DNA of 64,000 nucleotides from Reichenbachiella agariperforans (GTDB lineage: Bacteria; Bacteroidota; Bacteroidia; Cytophagales; Cyclobacteriaceae), in contig NZ_FRAA01000005.1 of assembly GCF_900142205.1 (NCBI RefSeq), forward strand, positions 186,001 through 250,000, written 5' to 3'. The translations under genes and the position numbers were made by a program. Positions 30,637 through 40,111 of this stretch are shown here, piece after piece. Numbering within the stretch: position 1 is the first letter of the stretch; each line of letters starts with the position of its first letter. The notes below the pieces were generated by a model. It saw nothing but the letters and a program-made list of their open reading frames with translations. It had not been told where the DNA came from and made no database searches.

Positions 30637-30978
30637 ATGAAAACGACACTAAAAACAATCGCCCTGACTCTATTGGTAACTATGACTTCACTAGCATACG
30701 CTGGAGAAAAGTCTGAAAAAATGGTTAGTCCAGAACTAAATGTTCAGATCACGGCTATGTCTCAGTCGAAAGTATTGGTAGCCTTCAACAAGCTAGAAGG
30801 AGAAGTAGTTAAAGTAAAAATATATGACGCTGCTGGATCATTGATCTACCAAGATAAAGATGTCAACAACGCAAAGTATGCCAAAAGATTTGACCTATCT
30901 GCTTATCCTGCTGGTGAGTATGTATATGCAGTATCTAACGATGTATACAGTGTCTCCAAAACTGTGGAGTTAAAATAA
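30637..30978 (+). CDS. Small secreted protein with T9SS sorting-like beta domain, 113 aa
   Basis: The protein has a clear signal peptide (TLLVTMTSLAYA) and one beta-sandwich-like domain of about 85 residues with the VKIYDAAGSLIYQ ... FDLSAYPAGEYVYAV pattern, which resembles type A T9SS C-terminal domains and DUF3244-like proteins. It has no cargo domain in front. A strong terminator follows, and a good promoter candidate precedes it, so it is a monocistronic, probably abundant envelope protein. Function unknown. Confidence 0.8.
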   Translation: MKTTLKTIALTLLVTMTSLAYAGEKSEKMVSPELNVQITAMSQSKVLVAFNKLEGEVVKVKIYDAAGSLIYQDKDVNNAKYAKRFDLSAYPAGEYVYAVSNDVYSVSKTVELK

Positions 30979-31013
30979 AGAAACTGAATAAGAATAAGTT
31001 TATAACTTTTTGG

Positions 31014-31046
31014 AATCCCAGACGTGACACGTCTGGGATTTTTTTG
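31014..31046 (+). terminator. Intrinsic terminator after the small secreted-protein gene
   Basis: A perfect 13-bp inverted repeat (AATCCCAGACGTG and its complement, 31014-31040) is followed by a T run. It lies about 35 bp after the stop codon. Confidence 0.9.
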
Positions 31047-31077
31047 TTTATACACAGGCATTTTCGCACAACCTATG

Positions 31078-31281
31078 GATCAGTCGGTATGTCTGGGGAT
31101 AAAAATCAATATTCGACATTGAGCATTCGAGATTCATTATTTCAATCATTTAAATATTAGCTCAAAGACTCATAATAGGTGATTATTTTATAATAAAAAA
31201 AACAATAATGAATTTCGAACAATGAATCTTGAATAACGAAGTGATCTACTACCTCTACCCCCAGAAATACGGAGTGATCCC
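31078..31281. mobile_element. MITE-like element, copy 2, with 8-bp target duplication
   Basis: This 204-bp non-coding element has inverted ends of about 25 bp (GGATCAGTCGGTATGTCT at the left; the complement of the right end reads GGATCACTCCGTATTTCT) and is flanked by the direct repeat AACCTATG (31070-31077 and 31282-31289). Its interior matches the element at 4428-4600 in inverted orientation at about 90 percent, with roughly 28 extra bases. It encodes nothing. Confidence 0.68.
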
Positions 31282-31411
31282 AACCTATGTGCTTGCCAAA
31301 ACAGAGCTTCACCTCACCCGAAGCACTCATCAGAGACATGCTAACCACCTATATAGTTAGATTAAAAACACCCCCCACAATTAATCACATTGGCAGAATA
31401 ATGAACAGATC

Positions 31412-31530
31412 TGGCAGTATTAAAAATTCAACCCTAGAGACTTTTACAATGGTAATAAGTTGTGTCCCCCTGAATCAACCCATACAAATTTAACCTAACC
31501 GAAAAGGGTAGCTGAATGGCTACCCTTTTA
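31412..31530 (+). ncRNA. Candidate small RNA unit 1 with intrinsic terminator
   Basis: This unit aligns almost without gaps to 31771-31890. Shared parts are TGGCAG at the left, an 8-bp stem ACTTTTAC/GTAATAAGT with one bulge (31440-31460, loop AATG), CCCCTGAATCAACC, AACCTAACC and a terminator hairpin (AAAAGGGTAGC/GCTACCCTTTT, 31502-31529). There is no conserved open frame. Duplicated structure plus a terminator suggests a short transcript; it could also be the tail of a lost gene. Confidence 0.4.
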
Positions 31531-31770
31531 TCATACTGCCTTTCTTATAATATTCAACCACACCTTGAGTTACACTCTCACTTTACCACAGTAGTATCTC
31601 TATCGAATGGCGCATTTCAATTCACCATATACCCCCATATTAAACTGGGATTATGTATTAGAAACTCCCCGTGAAAGCATCCTATAAAACACAGTCCTAT
31701 CCTAAAAAAATAGACCTAAAGCCCATTTTCAAGCAATTATCACTAATAATGACAGGATTTTGAACTGGTT

Positions 31771-31890
31771 TGGCAGGAATAGAAACTCACATTAGTTGAC
31801 TTTTACAACTGTAATAAGTCGATACCCCTGAATCAACCAGCATAGAACTTAACCTAACCAAAAAAGGGTAGCCAAATGGCTACCCTTTTA
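31771..31890 (+). ncRNA. Candidate small RNA unit 2 with intrinsic terminator
   Basis: Second copy of the unit at 31412-31530. The 8-bp bulged stem is kept (31799-31819) while its loop changes from AATG to AACT, and the terminator stem is a perfect 12 bp with loop AAAT (31863-31890). The terminator also has a T run on the minus strand and can serve the convergent NTP pyrophosphohydrolase gene, whose stop lies 33 bp away. Confidence 0.4.
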
Positions 31891-31923
31891 TATTTTCATC
31901 CAACCTAAAATCAAATCAACCTA

Positions 31924-32394
31924 CTATTTATTCAATATAGATTTAAGGTCCGCTGGTGAGTAATCGATAGACTTCAGTGTTTTGTCATCTTCCTTTCTAT
32001 AGACCAGAAATAGGCCATCCTCTTCTTTGATATAGCTCTCAGTATTTTTATTTTCTCGATAGTGTTTCACCGTTGCTTCCGCTTCTTCGAGAGACTTGCA
32101 TGCTTTGCTCATGTTAGAGCGTTGCACTTCATCGAACAGTTCTACGAACTTGTCCCCCAAACCAAATTCTAACACCGCACCAGATAACACATACTGTATA
32201 TCACAGAGCGCGTCAGCGATCTCTACTAGGTCTTTGTCCTTGATCGCTTGATCGAGTTCTTTAAGCTCCTCTGATATCAGTTCCACACGCAGTGCACATC
32301 GCTTTGCATCTGGGATCGCAGGAGTGGTAACGATAGGGTGTTTAAATGTCTTATGAAATTCTGCTACTTGATTGAGCGCGTCTATTTTTTCCAT
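31924..32394 (-). CDS. MazG-like / phosphoribosyl-ATP pyrophosphohydrolase-fold NTP pyrophosphohydrolase
   Basis: The 156-residue protein is all-alpha with the metal-binding pattern of this superfamily: EELKELDQAI near residue 38 and EIADALCDIQYV near 58. Such enzymes cleave NTPs to NMP and pyrophosphate, often as housekeeping against damaged nucleotides. It is too long and too divergent to be HisE. The exact substrate is not visible. Confidence 0.82.
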   Translation of the reverse strand: MEKIDALNQVAEFHKTFKHPIVTTPAIPDAKRCALRVELISEELKELDQAIKDKDLVEIADALCDIQYVLSGAVLEFGLGDKFVELFDEVQRSNMSKACKSLEEAEATVKHYRENKNTESYIKEEDGLFLVYRKEDDKTLKSIDYSPADLKSILNK

Positions 32395-32468
32395 GGGTAT
32401 ATATTAAGATTCGAAATTAGGGATTCATCCTGAGATGGCACAGCCTATCATCAACAAACTGAGCAACT

Positions 32469-32576
32469 CTATCTATGCTTGTCTTCTTTGCGCATAGCTA
32501 TTGTCAGACAGTAGATAAAACCACCTATCACTACCCCTAGGATAGTCACCATACTGATGATTGCTTGTACGCTCAT
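32469..32576 (-). CDS. MetS-type small subunit of an NSS transporter, 35 aa
   Basis: A 35-residue protein (MSVQAIISMVTILG..., ending KEDKHR) starts with an ATG that overlaps the TGA of the NSS transporter gene (ATGA). It is one membrane helix with a short basic tail, the form of the MetS small subunit that accompanies MetP-type sodium symporters in methionine and alanine uptake. Size, topology and translational coupling all fit. Confidence 0.85.
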   Translation of the reverse strand: MSVQAIISMVTILGVVIGGFIYCLTIAMRKEDKHR

Positions 32577-34066
32577 TGTTTGATTGCAAATTTCCTGTAT
32601 AAAAAACTATTGAGAACAACACCCACGAGGATCACAATCCCCCACTGGGTGATAATAGATGCATTGCTATAGGTATCGAACATATTCCACTGTCCTGAGT
32701 CGTCCCACCATGGATGACTGCTAAAACCCTGTGACATCCACCAGTAGATCAGTACGCACCCCAGCACCAGGTTACAAACGACTGCTCCCTGAAAATACCG
32801 TGTCGAAATCTGAAGATCTGAATGCTCATCGATATAAGTCTCCTTGAACCGTTTCAATCCAAAAACAGCCAAACCGAATAATATAAACATCCCAGATAGA
32901 ATTAATCCAAGCCCCCAAACCCAGTCCTGATTATTGAAAAAATCCAGTGAATATGCAGAAGGAAATCCAAAAAAGATAAAGAACCCTGCCACCCATAGCA
33001 TCACCTGCTTGCGCTGTAGTCCAAGGTCTTGAAGGTTTCGCCCCATCAACTCTAGCATAGGTAGCAGCGAACTAAAAGCCGCCATAGATAGCGCAGCAAA
33101 GAACAATACAGATAAAATCCCGCCCCCTGGCACATGCGCAAATAGTTCTGGTATGACCGTAAAAGTCAGTGCTTGGTTACCTTGCTGCAGATATGTAATT
33201 GCATCTGCTTCTGAGCTTGCCAATGCAAACACCGCTGGCAAAATCGCCATACCAGCCACCAAAGAAGCCGTATTATTACCCAGAGCCCCTATAAATGTAT
33301 TGAGTGCTACGTCTTCTTTCTGACGAGAATAAGAAGATATAGTAATCATCAGTCCCCACCCTGCACCTGTCGACCAAGCCGACTGTGACAGGGCTTCTAT
33401 CCAGACCTTACCGTTAGAAAAGTGATTTACATCGATTGCAAACATGTATTCCAAGCCTCTTACTCCTCCATCCATACTAAGAGACACGAACACAATAACC
33501 AACAGCAAAACAAACAAGCTCGGAATCAGCACTTTGTTGGTTCGTTCAAGTCCCTTTTGTACTCCTTTGGACAGCACCCATACGCCTGCCATCACGCATC
33601 CAATATAAAGGACTAGTGTCACAATACTACCATGAGACACCTCGGCCCAGTAGTCCTGCATATAATTAGGCTGAACTGCCAGTTGCCCCAAAAGAGATGT
33701 GTCACGAAATAACTGATCCACAGAAAAAGTCAAATACCTAAGTGACCATGCTGTCACTACTGAGTAATAGAATGCAATCCCTAAAGTACAGAGTGTGATA
33801 AAAAACCCCATCCAAGTGTAGCGTTTGCCTGCCAGGTGTGCAAAAGAGCCAATGACTCCTTTTCTAAAATTTTTACCCATAGAGAACTCCGCCAGTAGTA
33901 ATGGAATCGACCATATAAACAAAAATACGATCCATAGGATAATGAATGCCCCACCATACTGTCCTGCCAGTCGAGGAAAACGCCAGAGATTCCCTGCCCC
34001 TATCGCCATCCCTAAAGAAGCGAGTATAATTCCCCAACGGTTACTAAAATTTTCGGTATTGCTCAT
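32573..34066 (-). CDS. Neurotransmitter:sodium symporter (NSS) family transporter
   Basis: The 497-residue protein has about 12 membrane helices and the NSS signature at the start: NRWGIILASLGMAIGAGNLWRFPRL, where the GAGNLWRFP segment forms the Na+ and substrate site. It should import an amino acid with sodium. The 35-aa MetS-like gene coupled behind it points to a MetPS-type methionine/alanine system, but substrate is inference. Confidence 0.9.
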   Translation of the reverse strand: MSNTENFSNRWGIILASLGMAIGAGNLWRFPRLAGQYGGAFIILWIVFLFIWSIPLLLAEFSMGKNFRKGVIGSFAHLAGKRYTWMGFFITLCTLGIAFYYSVVTAWSLRYLTFSVDQLFRDTSLLGQLAVQPNYMQDYWAEVSHGSIVTLVLYIGCVMAGVWVLSKGVQKGLERTNKVLIPSLFVLLLVIVFVSLSMDGGVRGLEYMFAIDVNHFSNGKVWIEALSQSAWSTGAGWGLMITISSYSRQKEDVALNTFIGALGNNTASLVAGMAILPAVFALASSEADAITYLQQGNQALTFTVIPELFAHVPGGGILSVLFFAALSMAAFSSLLPMLELMGRNLQDLGLQRKQVMLWVAGFFIFFGFPSAYSLDFFNNQDWVWGLGLILSGMFILFGLAVFGLKRFKETYIDEHSDLQISTRYFQGAVVCNLVLGCVLIYWWMSQGFSSHPWWDDSGQWNMFDTYSNASIITQWGIVILVGVVLNSFLYRKFAIKQ

Positions 34067-34091
34067 GTAATGCCGAAACTACACAAAAAGA

Positions 34092-34142
34092 GGCGGTCTC
34101 AAAAGCATATATGGACATTGCCTGAGACCGCCCCTAGTATTC
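34092..34142 (-). terminator. Intrinsic terminator downstream of YceI gene
   Basis: GGCGGTCTCA (34092-34101) and TGAGACCGCC (34133-34142) form a perfect 10-bp stem. On the minus strand the stem is followed by TCTTTTTG. It lies 21 bp after the YceI stop codon and shields the NSS operon. Confidence 0.75.
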
Positions 34143-34163
34143 AACCTACCTTAATTGTAATTC

Positions 34164-34757
34164 TTAAATCTTGATCAGCTCCAGATTCATCTTAACATTG
34201 ACATCTTCCCCTACCACAAGACTCCCTGTATCCAGCGTATCGTTCCATGTAAGGTTGTAATCGAACCGATTGATGACAAAGTTGGCTTTAAAAGCACTAA
34301 TCGTTTTATCACCCAATTTCGCCATTCCACTATATTCTGCTGGGAACGAAACCTTTTTGGTCACATCCCTAATCGTCAACCAACCCGTGATCACATACTC
34401 TTTGTCACTTTTTTTGACGAATGATTCACTTCTAAAAGTCATCACAGGATACTTTTCCGCATTGAAGAAATCGTCTTCCTTGAGATGTTTATCTCTCGTT
34501 AGGTTCTTTGTCGACAAGCTACTGACTTGGACGACAGCCTCTATTTTAGCTCCTTCAAAGCTATTTCGTTTGGATTCCACATCACACACAAACTCAGAGA
34601 AGTTACCTATCACGGTCGATATGGCCAGATGGTCTACTTCGAACTGAATGTTGGAATGAACAGGATCACTCTTCCACTTGGTCTGTGCGTGGCTCATCGG
34701 TGACACCAAAAACAGCGCGCACAACATGGCGGCAAATAGGTAATTTGTCTTTCTCAT
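34164..34757 (-). CDS. YceI-family periplasmic lipid-binding protein
   Basis: From the ATG at 34757 the protein has 197 residues with a signal peptide (LFLVSPMSHAQ). An earlier ATG at 34802 would place 15 residues before it and is less likely. The YceI beta-barrel is recognised from WKSDPVHSNIQFEVDHLAIS, HLKEDDFFNAEKYP and FVINRFDYNLTW. The family binds isoprenoids or amphiphiles. A second YceI protein lies in the cassette region at 58950. Confidence 0.9.
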   Translation of the reverse strand: MRKTNYLFAAMLCALFLVSPMSHAQTKWKSDPVHSNIQFEVDHLAISTVIGNFSEFVCDVESKRNSFEGAKIEAVVQVSSLSTKNLTRDKHLKEDDFFNAEKYPVMTFRSESFVKKSDKEYVITGWLTIRDVTKKVSFPAEYSGMAKLGDKTISAFKANFVINRFDYNLTWNDTLDTGSLVVGEDVNVKMNLELIKI

Positions 34758-34864
34758 AATCTTAGGTTTTGCTTGATTTAATATAATCAATTTTGCAGAC
34801 AATTCCCATAGCTCTTTGACCTAGATTGATATTGAACTAGATTCGAGATTCAATTTTAGATTCT

Positions 34865-36334
34865 ATGAGTGAGTACGGTTTTTGGTCATTGGTACCATCT
34901 ATACTGGCTATCTTTTTAGCCCTGCGAACAAAACAAGTTTTTCTATCTCTGACTCTCGGTATATGGGTCGGCTGGGTCATCCTGAATGGCGGCAACCCAC
35001 TCACTGGCACAATGGACACTCTAGCAGCTTTCGTGGAGGTGTTCAAAGACAGTGGTAATACACGTACAGTTATTTTTACGCTACTTGTTGGATCGTTGAT
35101 CGCATTGATTCAGCGCTCAGGAGGTGTAGCAGGCTTTATACAGTGGGTATCCATCCGCCTAGAGAAAAAAGCCAATGATACCAAGAGTAGAAAAATGATT
35201 CAACTTTATGCAGCACTAACTGGCATGATCATCTTCGTTGAATCTAACATCTCCATCCTAACCGTAGGCACTTTGTACCGTCCTATCTTTGACAAGATGA
35301 AAATCCCGAGGGAAAAACTAGCATACTTAGCAGACTCCAGCTCAGCTCCCTCATGCATCATTTTCCCTTTCAATGCCTGGGGGGCTTTCATCATGAGCCT
35401 ATTGCTGGCTCAGGGATTTGACTCTCCTTTCAAGTTACTATTCAGTTCTCTGGCATACAATTTCTATCCATTTTTGGCTATCGCCATAGTACTCTATGTC
35501 ATTCTGAGCGGCAAAGATTTTGGGCCTATGAAAAAAGCCGAAGAGCGCACACGTACGACAGGACGAGTAATTGCCGAAGGCTCTACTCCCATGATCTCTG
35601 ACGAAATTGCTCTGATCGAAGCGAAGCACGAGAACAAACTTCGGGCGTACAATATGACGATTCCCATCCTCGTCATGATCCTATTCATGCCTACTATGCT
35701 CGTCTATACAGGATGGCAAGATGGTATGACAGGATCTTGGATCGAACAGGTTTTTACAGCTATCGGCAATGGATCGGGCTCTACAGCCGTGATGTACTCC
35801 ATCACCGCCTCCATCGTCAGTGCCATGCTCCTATACAAATCACAAAAGATCATGGGACTCAAAGAAATGATAGACCTAGCCATCAAAGGTATGTCTGGCA
35901 TGGTATCACTGGCACTATTGATGGTATTCGCCTTCACGATCGGTGCGCTATGCAAGGAACTCGGTACAGGGCTATACGTCGCCCACATCACCGAGGCATG
36001 GTTATCTCCCAAACTAGTCCCAGCCATCGTATTTGCGACGAGTTGCTTTATCGCATTTAGTACAGGAACCTCATGGGGTACTTTTGCCATCATGATCTCT
36101 ATAGCGGTCCCCATGGCACAAAACATGGACAGCAATGTCAGCATGGCGATCGCAGCTGCCATAGGCGGTGGTGTATTTGGAGATCACTGCTCACCCATCT
36201 CAGACACAACCATCATCTCATCAATGGCCTCTGCCAGTGACCACATCGATCATGTCAATACGCAGCTTCCCTATGCCGCGATAGCGGGCATAGCTACTTT
36301 TGCGTTATACTTGGCCATGGCTTGGATTATATAG
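34865..36334 (+). CDS. NhaC-family Na+/H+ antiporter-type transporter
   Basis: The 489-residue protein has about 12 membrane helices and NhaC/ArsB-fold features: an FVESNISILTVGTLYRPIFD segment, AFSTGTSWGTFAIMI and GGGVFGDHCSPISDTTI. NhaC proteins exchange sodium or small organic acids such as malate and lactate across the membrane. The gene diverges from the YceI gene with 107 bp between starts. Confidence 0.9.
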   Translation: MSEYGFWSLVPSILAIFLALRTKQVFLSLTLGIWVGWVILNGGNPLTGTMDTLAAFVEVFKDSGNTRTVIFTLLVGSLIALIQRSGGVAGFIQWVSIRLEKKANDTKSRKMIQLYAALTGMIIFVESNISILTVGTLYRPIFDKMKIPREKLAYLADSSSAPSCIIFPFNAWGAFIMSLLLAQGFDSPFKLLFSSLAYNFYPFLAIAIVLYVILSGKDFGPMKKAEERTRTTGRVIAEGSTPMISDEIALIEAKHENKLRAYNMTIPILVMILFMPTMLVYTGWQDGMTGSWIEQVFTAIGNGSGSTAVMYSITASIVSAMLLYKSQKIMGLKEMIDLAIKGMSGMVSLALLMVFAFTIGALCKELGTGLYVAHITEAWLSPKLVPAIVFATSCFIAFSTGTSWGTFAIMISIAVPMAQNMDSNVSMAIAAAIGGGVFGDHCSPISDTTIISSMASASDHIDHVNTQLPYAAIAGIATFALYLAMAWII

Positions 36335-36395
36335 TGATGTTTATAATAAGAGATAAAAACACAAGCTATCTTTAGAGATGTTATAAGTAAATGCA

Positions 36396-36830
36396 TCATA
36401 CCCAACCTCTCTTCTGGGCATACCCTGCCAACCAGACTAAAAACACCGCAACCAACACCACCATAATTGGCATCACCACAGCTCCTGGCCCATACACCTC
36501 CGTGGACTTGGCGATAAACAAACTGTGGTACATCTGAACAACAATCGCCACCAAGGAAACTAACAAAACCATCCGAGACCAACTTGCACGCAGCAGCAAA
36601 CCAATACTCCCTAAGGTACCTCCGAGTACTGCCAGTGCAAACGCCACATAAGTCCATGCGGGGTATTTGGCATACAAATCTCGTTCAGCCTCTGGCATAG
36701 CCTGTAGTGCTTCATCTGATATCAATGCATGATACAAAAATGAGCCTACACCCATCAAATTCCATAGTAGCATCAGAATCATCACGACCCAAAACCAAAT
36801 CGGGATTTTCACATTTTCAGAAGTCTCCAT
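36396..36830 (-). CDS. Hypothetical four-helix membrane protein, 144 aa
   Basis: Four membrane helices with a soluble loop (SDEALQAMPEAERDLYAKYPAW) between the first two. I know similar sequences in other Bacteroidota and Gammaproteobacteria, sometimes labelled sugar transporter without evidence. No function can be given. It converges with the NhaC-type gene. Confidence 0.75.
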   Translation of the reverse strand: METSENVKIPIWFWVVMILMLLWNLMGVGSFLYHALISDEALQAMPEAERDLYAKYPAWTYVAFALAVLGGTLGSIGLLLRASWSRMVLLVSLVAIVVQMYHSLFIAKSTEVYGPGAVVMPIMVVLVAVFLVWLAGYAQKRGWV

Positions 36831-37026
36831 TTTTCGTTCGTTTAGGTTTTACCAAATACCTTTCTCCTCATTATTAGACATTTGTGATTCCCAAAATAAT
36901 TGATTTTCGCACCAAAAGCCAAAAGCCCACCTAGGCACTCACAAGCTTGATCCCAAAACACCATACCCGTTTCCAACCAAAATGTATTCTCTGGGGCCTT
37001 ACTAGTCAAGCATCAAAACCTACACC

Positions 37027-37671
37027 ATGAAAAGCTTTTCTTATCTATGGGTCATTACCACTATTCTAATGGTAGCCTGCGAACATGACAGTCCAGAACT
37101 CTATTACACGCCCAACCCTGTCGACCTATCTCTCCCAGCCGATGGGCAAGCCTCTCATTATATACGCTATACCACGACCTGCGAAGACCTAACAGGAGAA
37201 CTAGAATACAGAGGAGACACGCTGACATTAGCCATATCAGAAAGGAATGACAGTCTATTCTTTCAAGAATACTACACCCAGCTGTCCACAGCCTATACAG
37301 AGGATAAAATACAAGACACTATAATGCACCACTTTGAAATAGTCGAAAACGACCTATTGATTCGAGACCGCTTGATGTCTCAGTTATTCTATTTTTATGG
37401 CAATGACACCATCCACCTCACCCCATCGGGCAGATCGGTAATGCGCCAAAAAGGCTGTCGAGTATTTTTGAAAGACGTTGTATTCGTGGGTGATGAAATT
37501 GGTCAACTCGATCATTTTTTGATGGCAGGTAAAAGCATCCATCATCAAACCGTCGTATCCTGTGTTCCTGATTTCTTTGCGCTAGAAGGTTATTTACTCT
37601 ATTCCCCCAATGGACTACAGCTCAGCCACACGATCATCAATGATAGAATCACTGGATGGATTAAACTCTAG
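37027..37671 (+). CDS. Putative lipoprotein, 214 aa
   Basis: A signal peptide with a lipobox (TILMVAC, Cys near 18) is followed by about 195 residues, rich in beta strands and acidic residues, without a recognisable domain. It should be anchored in the envelope. It converges with the secreted hypothetical protein at 37698. Confidence 0.7.
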   Translation: MKSFSYLWVITTILMVACEHDSPELYYTPNPVDLSLPADGQASHYIRYTTTCEDLTGELEYRGDTLTLAISERNDSLFFQEYYTQLSTAYTEDKIQDTIMHHFEIVENDLLIRDRLMSQLFYFYGNDTIHLTPSGRSVMRQKGCRVFLKDVVFVGDEIGQLDHFLMAGKSIHHQTVVSCVPDFFALEGYLLYSPNGLQLSHTIINDRITGWIKL

Positions 37672-37697
37672 TCCCGAACACCTCACATATATAGCTT

Positions 37698-38474
37698 TCA
37701 CTTCTTTACGAAAGTATCCAGATCTCCTTCGAGTAATATAGTGTAGTCTCCAGGGTTCAGTCTTTTAAGAGGTATTTTCTTAGCCGTCCCCTGCAAAATC
37801 ACTTCACCATTGGCATTCATGATTTCGAACCGTGCCTCGCGAGAGAGATACATATAGTCCGTGACAACTTTGGGAGAGAAAGTCACCCCATCTGGATAGT
37901 GGTAATACTCTAGTTCCTCAGAGTATAGATAACGACCGTTAGGAAGTTCATAGCGAATACGGTATTTGTTACCTCCATCATTGTGTTCTGGAAAATACAC
38001 ATACGCTGCCCCATCAAACCTCCCCTTGGCTCTTACCGTCATCACTTCATCCCATCGATCGGTCTTGAGTTGTTCGATGATGAACTGTCCTTCTCGTCTA
38101 TCCCCCTTGGTGTACCAGTGCAGTATCGAATCATTCATCACCAGACTGTCGAACTTAAAGGATGAGTAGTAAAGGATCGCTTCTGGGTTCACGATCTTTG
38201 GTTGACAGCTATCGGCATGATTGATCTTTATGTTGACGGGAGCATATTCTTTGACTCCATCAAAATGTAGGCTTATTGCTGTCAATTTTAGGTTGGCCTT
38301 AGACTCTTGTCCATTCACATGGATGGATTGGATACAAAAAGAGTTGGTAGCGACCACATAAGGGTTTTTGATGTAGAGACTCTCCCCCTTGTAGACTCCC
38401 GTCATGTGCAACTGCTGAGCCCAACTCAACTGCGCTATCAAAACAAACCAAATGATGCTAAGGTACTTCATCAA
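37698..38474 (-). CDS. Secreted hypothetical protein, 258 aa
   Basis: A signal peptide (IIWFVLIAQLSWAQ) precedes a beta-rich protein. The middle part (KIRYELPNGRYLYSEELEY) and the end (FEIMNANGEVILQGTAKKIPLKRLNPGDYTILLEGD) resemble the C-terminal region of GldM-like or T9SS type A domains, but the match is too loose to name. Function unknown. Confidence 0.7.
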   Translation of the reverse strand: MMKYLSIIWFVLIAQLSWAQQLHMTGVYKGESLYIKNPYVVATNSFCIQSIHVNGQESKANLKLTAISLHFDGVKEYAPVNIKINHADSCQPKIVNPEAILYYSSFKFDSLVMNDSILHWYTKGDRREGQFIIEQLKTDRWDEVMTVRAKGRFDGAAYVYFPEHNDGGNKYRIRYELPNGRYLYSEELEYYHYPDGVTFSPKVVTDYMYLSREARFEIMNANGEVILQGTAKKIPLKRLNPGDYTILLEGDLDTFVKK

Positions 38475-38776
38475 CTCTCCACAAGATTTTAATCCTAATT
38501 ACTAATATGCTATCACAACTGGTCTGCAACTCCATGACCGACTGTATCGATCAAGGTTGATCTGACCTTAAAATTATACACATATACATAGAATACAACG
38601 CCGACCTAGTATATAAAAGAAATCTGACAGCAAACGACCTAAACATGACTCTATTACATTGACCGAATCCTCATCACCTCTGGTCATGATCTAACCAGAC
38701 CGCAACATTAATCGTCAATATTCGATAGAACTTTGACGGGAGTTCATAAATTTGATCCCAAACAAAGATAATCTGC
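38475..38776. other. Gene-free region, 302 bp
   Basis: Divergent spacer between the secreted hypothetical gene and the GATase-like gene. I see no open frame, hairpin or repeat worth naming; it presumably holds two promoters. Confidence 0.4.
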
Positions 38777-40033
38777 ATGAAGCGCATCGTACTCCTACTA
38801 TTGATTCTCATCTCAGTACAAGCCAAAGCTTCCTATCTATTCCTACCGATGGACAATACCCAGTCCAATCACCTCAAAGCCTATGGCATTTCTTTTTGGG
38901 TACTACAAAATGATATTACGGTAGACTGGCTACTCAACTACAAAGGCGGTTCATTCCTATTCAAATACTACCAGACCTTCGAAAACGAACTGATCATCAG
39001 AGGCGTGAGCTATCAGGTCATTTCTGACGCACAAGCTAACAGCATCTTATCCGAAATCGCCAGCCCTTCCTCTAATATGGATGCCATGACCTTAGATAAA
39101 GTACCCAAAATAGCAGTTTATTCTCCAAAGAGTAAACAGCCTTGGGACGATGCGGTCACCCTCGTTCTGACCTATGCCGAGATACCCTATGATGTAGTGT
39201 TCGATGACGAACTGATGTACGACGAACTACCCAAGTACGATTGGCTGCACCTCCATCATGAAGACTTCACGGGACAGTATGGCAAGTTTTACCGAGTCTA
39301 CCAGCACTATCCGTGGTATCAAGAACAGCAGCGAGAGTATGAAGCATCGGCACGAAAACATGGCTTCAACAAAGTCTCCCACCTCAAACTCGCCGTAGTA
39401 AAAAAGATTCAATCTTATGTCGCCAGTGGAGGATTCCTCTTTGCGATGTGCTCTGCCACTGACACCTATGATATTGCACTATCCGCTGAGGGCGTAGACA
39501 TCTGCGAATCGATGTTTGACGGAGACCCCATGGATCCCAATGCCCAGTCGAAGCTCGATTACAACAAAACCTTCGCTTTTGAGAATTTCATTTTGGAAAG
39601 AAATCCCTATCAATATGAGTTCTCCAGTATAGACACCTCGCCTGCACAGCGTGGATTGCGTGAGGAACAGGACTACTTTTCGCTTTTTGAGTTCTCTGCC
39701 AAATGGGATCCAGTACCCACCATGCTCACCCAAAACCATGAGCACACCATCAAAGGCTTCATGGGACAAACGACTTCATTCAAAAAGAAGCTCGTCAAAT
39801 CAGATGTCGTAGTACTGGGAGAAACCCCCTCTATCAAAGAAACCAAGTACATTCACGGTATCTTTGGCAAGGGATTTTGGACCTTCTATGGAGGACATGA
39901 TCCCGAAGACTACCAGCACATGGTCAGCGAAGAACCGACCGACCTGAACCTACACCCCAATTCGCCAGGCTATCGGTTGATCTTGAACAACATTCTCTTC
40001 CCCGCAGCAAAAAAGAAGAAGCAAAAAACATGA
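38777..40033 (+). CDS. Secreted protein with glutamine-amidotransferase-like fold, 418 aa
   Basis: A signal peptide (LLLLILISVQAKA) precedes a conserved Bacteroidota protein, often labelled asparagine synthetase B in databases as I recall, although no synthetase motifs are visible. The region 110-340 looks like a class I GATase/ThuA-like flavodoxin fold: KIAVYSP, KYDWLHLHHEDFTG, GGFLFAMCSATDTYDIAL (Cys near 225) and a late FWTFYGGHDPED. Signal peptide and fold suggest an extracytoplasmic hydrolase or binding protein. The database-style name should not be trusted. Confidence 0.7.
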   Translation: MKRIVLLLLILISVQAKASYLFLPMDNTQSNHLKAYGISFWVLQNDITVDWLLNYKGGSFLFKYYQTFENELIIRGVSYQVISDAQANSILSEIASPSSNMDAMTLDKVPKIAVYSPKSKQPWDDAVTLVLTYAEIPYDVVFDDELMYDELPKYDWLHLHHEDFTGQYGKFYRVYQHYPWYQEQQREYEASARKHGFNKVSHLKLAVVKKIQSYVASGGFLFAMCSATDTYDIALSAEGVDICESMFDGDPMDPNAQSKLDYNKTFAFENFILERNPYQYEFSSIDTSPAQRGLREEQDYFSLFEFSAKWDPVPTMLTQNHEHTIKGFMGQTTSFKKKLVKSDVVVLGETPSIKETKYIHGIFGKGFWTFYGGHDPEDYQHMVSEEPTDLNLHPNSPGYRLILNNILFPAAKKKKQKT

Positions 40034-40111
40034 TCCCCATATATACCCGTATCTCTACTGGTTTTGCCCTAACTTCGACACCTCAAACAATCCACCAATA
40101 AGCATATCATT

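Noticed and set aside
31412-31440. TGGCAG as a sigma-54 promoter
   Set aside because: The partner GC element at the right spacing (TTGC-type) is missing in both units.
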